Source: Parachlorella kessleri
Taxonomy: Eukaryota > Chlorophyta > Trebouxiophyceae > Chlorellales > Chlorellaceae
Length of the DNA: 12,460 bases
Reading direction: 5' to 3'
Assembly (NCBI GenBank): GCA_001598975.1
Contig: BBXU01001758.1
Location: 1 to 12,460, forward strand
Under the pieces are notes generated by a model. It had not been told where the DNA came from and ran no database searches. It saw only the letters and a program-made list of their open reading frames with translations. Made by a program: the position numbers and the translations under genes. Below, piece after piece: positions 8,421 to 12,460 of this stretch. Each line of letters begins with the position of its first letter. Within the stretch, counting starts at the first letter, position 1.

Positions 8421-10959
8421 CACTGCATGCAAACACAAACCACCTAGGAAACATGCGCATAGTACAATTCCAACGCCCCAAAACTTGGCCACAACCAACA
8501 ACATGTACACAACTTAGTACTCTGCCTTGCCAAAAAGGAGATACAAAGCAAGATGGACCACACTTATACCTCAGCACCAGCACTTGTGCTGTCCCAGCAA
8601 ACAATGGGAATACATAGAAAAGCTTCAGAAGAAGGCGTGCAGGGCACATGCTTGGGGCTGAAAGAATCCCCCATACTGGGGGCAGCGCTTTATTGAACAT
8701 TAAAATGCAGGCTGTAAGTTCACGTGTTGCTGCCTTAGGCTCTGGTCATTTATTAAAACATTTGCAGTTGTAAGCGGACTACACACCTGTACCAACGCAC
8801 CTTTCTGTAGTCTGCCTGCCAACCTAGGGCAACATGCACAACTTGTAAACCAGCTGCTGCGCTCCAGCCTCCACACCACTCTGGATCCACACCCCACCAC
8901 GCTGCTGCAGTGTTTGGGCATGCCCCTCGCCGCAGTGGTTGGGTGGGAACAGCAGCAGCAGCAAGCGCAGCGAGGCCGGTGGGATGCACCTCACTGGGTT
9001 GGGTGTATGGGCTGTCTCCCCACCCTACGCAGGAGGCAGGGAGTAGCAACACTCTGGCCACCTTGGAAGCGAGCCACCAAGACAAATACCAGCGTCCATG
9101 GGAGCGCCTGGGCTAGCCTTCTACGCACTGCCGGCCACAATAGTAGCCAAGGGTGCACAGCGCGCTAGCTGCGAAGTTATATAAAGCTTACTCCTGCTCC
9201 CTACGAGGGTGTTGCAGATTTGTTTCCAAGTGCAAGTCACTTGGGCGCAGGTTGGTATAAGAATCAGGCAGCAGCACGGACAATGCCGCCCTGCCGCGCC
9301 GCTGCAGCAGCGGAGCCGTGCCTTGGCCTGTCTCTTCTGGGTCTTCCAACCTCCACACTTGGGGCCGTCGGCTACTGCAACTTCCAACTGTCGGCAGTCA
9401 GCGATGCAGGTTGTGCGCGGGGCACCTAAGGAGGCTGTGCTGTTGCTGACTGCCGAGTCACTGCTGCCCTGCTTGCTGCCGCGTCCTTGCGGCGGCCCTT
9501 GCCTAAAGCTTGCAACAGCTGGCGCTACCGATGGCCTTCGCGTTGTGCCTACTGATCCACGCATGCTGCTCCAGGCTGCTGGCGGCCTGCAATGCATGAG
9601 CAGACAAGTACGGCCCCCCCCCGCCCACCCACTCCTTACCTGGACTTCTGTTGCCGATAGGCCAGCTGCCTGCTGCCGATCTCAAAGTAGTCAGTGGGCG
9701 ACTCGCACGATGCCGGCCACCCTTCAGCACCTGGGAGCAGCCCAAACCTCCTGCAGCAGCCGTAGAAGGAGACACAACTTGTCTCATAGCTGCGACACAC
9801 GCATTCACACGGCTAAGGGGACAGCAGCAGCAAAGCCCACACGGCACACACTGTTACGTCACTGTGGCTGCTACCTGCATAGTCCAGCTTACCAAAACCA
9901 GTGCAACTGCAGGCGCAAACACGGCGAGGTAACTTATATGCGCCCCTATATGCGCCCGCCGTATCAAATATGCAAACTGAGCCTCACAGGCCAAGCATAC
10001 AAGGAGACACAAGCTGTGGTGACATGCACAGGCCTAAACAGCTGCCACACACCTTGCGACTTTTGCTTGAGCATCACTCTCCGGCCCGTTACAGGAAAGA
10101 CAGCCACCACAGCCACCTGCAAAGCAGGTCTTGGCACACTCGTCTGCAGCGTGACTAGGAGACACAAACAGGCCAAGCTGGAGGCTCAAACTGTACCTGC
10201 ACTCTCGTCTTAGGACGAACAGACCCAAGAGGAAACCACAAGACCCTTGTTCCCCGCCAGCACGCGGGGGCCCTGGCACGACCGTCATTGCCCGGCCTCT
10301 GGGCTCACCTTGTCGGATGCCGCAGCCTACCAACGAATAACCCCTACTCGCTGCAAAGTAAGAAATGTCATGCCGCACAAACCCCGCTGCTCCATGGAGA
10401 TCGCTGCCCTGCATGGTTGGTAACCTGTCCTACGCCCGACACCCTGGGCCAAACGCGGCGCGCTAGGGCTTTGAAAGGGAATTCCGTCTGGGCTGTCTAC
10501 GAAACAAAGGCCAGCTGCAGGCAACTGCAGAAGCGAGGCAAGAGCAAGAAAGTCCCAAGATAACTACTCAGCTCGTGCAGTAGGTAAAGGTCGTTAAGGC
10601 AGCCCTAGCACAAGAGAACCCGGAACTCTCCTCCCGTTTCCCCACCCCACTTTCATCGATGCCTTCCCGCCTTGGAAAACAGATGGCCGTACCCTCGGAA
10701 GCTACTACCATTCCACAGGGCCATCTCCCACTGGCACTTGGTTTGACCTTCGCCATGAAAATAGTATGTGGATGGTTCTGGATGTGGAGATCAGACGATC
10801 GGGGAGATGATGGTATTGCACGGGGGGGCGCAAGCGCCTCGCAAACCATGTGCAGGCAGCTACCGGGACCCACGGAGCTCACCCTAGACACATAGCAAGT
10901 TCGGGTCACCGATGCACTTACCGGTACTCTGCTGTCAACAATTTTAGGGGGGCAGCACC
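8421..10959. other. Intergenic stretch without a provable gene
   Basis: No recognised protein family, tRNA or rRNA was found here. Contents seen: AT-rich sequence to about 8770; a short AGC repeat near 8950-8965; a TATA-like TATATAAAG at 9178-9186; a plus-strand frame open for over 1 kb (9185-10213); a C-run near 9613; and, on the minus strand, one exon-like piece ending in a strong GTAAGG donor (9640-9730). The last few hundred bases presumably hold the promoter of copy 2, but no clear TATA box is visible close to its ATG. Confidence 0.6.
9209..10213 (+). other. Unexplained long open reading frame, function unknown
   Basis: The frame is stop-free from 9185 to the stop at 10213. From the GTG at 9209 it would give 334 residues; from the first ATG (9404) 269 residues. 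No domain, signal peptide or membrane segment is recognisable. The product is rich in Cys, Arg, Gln, Pro and Thr, like translated non-coding GC-rich DNA. A TATATAAAG element lies about 23 bases upstream of the GTG. At this base composition a stop would be expected roughly every 25-30 codons, so the length is notable, but the sequence does not look like a conserved protein and the other genes here have many introns. It could be an orphan gene, a non-coding transcript, or the antisense shadow of a minus-strand gene. Confidence 0.2.
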
Positions 10960-12243
10960 ATGGTCGGCACATGTCACGCTGGCCTAGTCGATGTTATTAT
11001 TGTAGGTGGGGGCCCAGCTGGTCTGAGCGCGGCACTGCTCCTGGCACGGTCCAGGCGGAGAGTTGTTGTACTAGACGCCGGTGTGAAGCGCAACGAGGCG
11101 GTGTCAGAGCAGCACGCTGGCAAGTTTGCTGGGCTTGTATTGCAGGGGCTATCTTCCTGGTTTGCACCCAACCCTGGTGGCAGGCTGAAACACTGCTGCC
11201 TTGTACTGTGCAGTGCTGGGGGCAGACGGTTATGAAAGGGAAAAGTTCCTTGCGCAAGCCAGGGATCAGGCAAGCATTGTTGGCTCCCACCCCACCAGGC
11301 AACACTATTTATCTGGCTCCCAAGCGCCACAGCAGAGCACTGCTGCGAAGAGGCACGCAGTCGTTGGTTGTGTAGCTTCTTGCACCATGCACCCCATGCT
11401 AAGGTGCGGTGCTTTGGCCCACACAGGTGCTGACCTACCCTACTGCTCAATTTCATTATGCCGAGGTGGTAGACGTGAAAGTAGCCCCTGAGGATGGCAA
11501 CACAAATGGGACAATGTCTACGGCAAAAGGCGAGCCTGTCAAGGTGGGTGCGGCTACTTCAATGCCGCCGAACAGTAGCTGTGGAAGACGGATGGCCATT
11601 TCTGCGCCCTGCCTCTCTTCCTGTTCTGTGGCCTGTAACAGCCCGGCAGACCAACGAGGAAGGCCTGGGACACATGCAACGAGCCCGCTTGTAGCGCTCG
11701 CTAAAGCAGCGCTGGGCTCCAAGCGTCTGGGCGGTGGGGTGCGATCCTACCATAACTTCACTTGGTGCTTGGTTATAGGCTTGCACTGGTTGCTGCAGGA
11801 GTGTCAAAAAACCAAGCATTTTGACGTCCTTACAGCTGATGGGGGCTGCTGGCGGGGCCGCAAACTCATCTTGGCCACAGGTGCTCCAACCGGCTTGCTT
11901 GCTGCCTTTTCTTTGCTGCACTTCCCATGACGGCTTCCTCAGCAGCTACTGTCAAAGAGGGCGGCCGCAGCAGATGCGTGCCGTCGCAGCAGCTTGCAGC
12001 AAGACATGCATCATGTAGATAGAAGGAGGCAAAAGGGCAGGCTTCCATCTGCCCGGTCAGCTAGGTCAGAACAGCTCAAGGGTGCGACAGCCCGGGATTG
12101 ACATGCAGCCTCTGGCAGCCCATTTTGCCTCTGCATGCAACAAGCACCCTTTCTTGCTGTAGGTGTGAAGGACCTACTCCCGGAGGTTGAAGGCTTCAAG
12201 GAGCTATATGGGAGGGGCGTCTACGTGTGCCTCTACTGCGAAG
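10960..12243 (+). CDS. Thioredoxin-reductase-like NAD(P)H/FAD flavoprotein, copy 2 (first five exons, continues past window)
   Basis: Exons: 10960-11119, 11214-11269, 11427-11543, 11799-11880, 12163-12243, giving 165 residues and one further base. The last donor (GTGGGC) opens an intron that runs past the window end; no sixth exon is visible by 12460. Motifs: [20 protein letters not shown] (10-29) for FAD, KRNEA (43-47), [19 protein letters not shown] (54-72), LILATG ending at 139, and VCLYCE (160-165) with Cys161 and Cys164. Nearly every position in the first 72 residues aligns with copy 1. The middle exon (73-111) is much more divergent and five codons shorter than its counterpart. Introns 1 and 2 use GC donors (GCAAGT at 11120, GCAAGC at 11270). 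The ATG leaves only nine residues before the FAD fold, so there is no transit peptide unless an upstream exon exists. The role should match copy 1, possibly with another partner, tissue stage or compartment. Confidence 0.87.
11120..11213 (+). other. Putative GC-AG intron 1 of copy 2
   Basis: The exon ends ...CAGCACGCTG and the intron begins GCAAGTTT, the usual form of GC donors. It ends TGTGCAG. The join restores [10 protein letters not shown], which aligns without a gap with QHGILGADGF of copy 1. The nearby GT (GTTTGC at 11124) would break the frame with this acceptor. A second in-frame acceptor 12 bases downstream (after GGGGGCAG) would delete four conserved residues. Confidence 0.75.
11270..11426 (+). 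other. Putative GC-AG intron 2 of copy 2
   Basis: The exon ends GATCAG and the intron starts GCAAGC, where copy 1 at the same position has CAG followed by GTGCGC. The join gives ARDQVLTYPT, matching ARDQVLKYPT of copy 1 exactly in length. The only GT nearby (GTTGGC at 11279) is in phase but would add three residues and is a poor donor. Confidence 0.7.
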
Positions 12244-12460
12244 GTGGGCTCTAGTGCAGCATGATGACTGTCATGCGTACTCAAGTATGACACGCGGTGC
12301 GAACTGCCCGCGTTGTGGTGGCACTGGATGAGATGGGGGCCGTGCAGAAGGGCGGTGTGAAAGGGTGGCTGGCAGTGAGTGTCAGGAGCAAGGTTGGGTC
12401 ATGTCCACCCCAAGGTGGCAAACTGGCTGCACCCAGGGAACTGTTGTGTTTCCCTTGCGT

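Noticed and set aside
8753..9085. Minus-strand 110-residue frame with Trp- and Ala-rich product
   Set aside because: It has no recognisable motif, no matching splice partners that keep the frame, and a composition like other chance frames in this GC-rich stretch.
9935..9957. Two adjacent copies of TATATGCGCCC
   Set aside because: Only two short copies, too few to call a repeat array or a regulatory element.
10034..10414. Minus-strand Cys/Gly-rich frame with a donor-like GTGAGC and a TTTGCAG acceptor
   Set aside because: The splice-like sites do not link pieces into a recognisable protein. Kept only as part of the open question about minus-strand transcription here.
10568..10972. Minus-strand frame overlapping the start of copy 2, with a donor-like GTAAGT just upstream of its ATG, as if a divergent gene mirrored the left pair
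   Set aside because: The product does not resemble the left oxidoreductase. The donor-like sites at about 10918 and 10883 have no paired acceptor and in-frame exon, and the frame would overlap the copy 2 coding exon.
1..12460. CRISPR array, defence island, transposon or phage module
   Set aside because: No regularly spaced repeats, transposase or integrase motifs were seen, and no terminal repeats stood out. The dense spliceosomal introns point to an ordinary eukaryotic nuclear region.

Overview
This window looks like nuclear DNA of a green alga (chlorophyte). The evidence is moderately high GC, genes cut into many short exons (31-148 bases apart from a longer last exon), introns that begin mostly GTGAGT or GTGGGT and end mostly TGCAG, a chloroplast-type targeting sequence on one gene, and TGTAA motifs after the one complete gene. 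The species cannot be told from the sequence. I found no RNA genes, CRISPR arrays, insertion sequences or phage genes.

Layout: (1) Bases 1-2178, minus strand: the 5' part of a split gene for a plastid-targeted FAD-dependent oxidoreductase of the D-amino-acid-oxidase-like (DAO) fold. Six exons are visible and the gene runs off the left edge. (2) Bases 2179-2364: a compact divergent promoter. (3) Bases 2365-7585, plus strand: a complete 13-exon gene for a 434-residue thioredoxin-reductase-like flavoprotein with a CLYC redox motif and a C-terminal tail carrying a 27-residue repeat. (4) Bases 7586-10959: about 3.4 kb without a gene I can prove. It begins with the 3' UTR of the gene before it, then holds AT-richer DNA, then a puzzling 1-kb stop-free frame. 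(5) Bases 10960 to the right edge, plus strand: the first five exons of a second thioredoxin-reductase-like gene, a tandem paralogue of the first. It differs in intron positions, and two neighbouring introns appear to start with GC instead of GT.

How the genes fit together: all three encode nucleotide-binding flavoproteins. The two tandem copies probably arose by duplication and would move electrons from NADPH through FAD to a Cys-x-x-Cys disulfide and on to an unknown partner. The divergent neighbour is another FAD enzyme, possibly expressed with copy 1 from the shared promoter. Exons were assigned by hand from splice-site consensus, reading-frame phase and paralogue comparison. Every junction given keeps the frame open. 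No transcript data were available.
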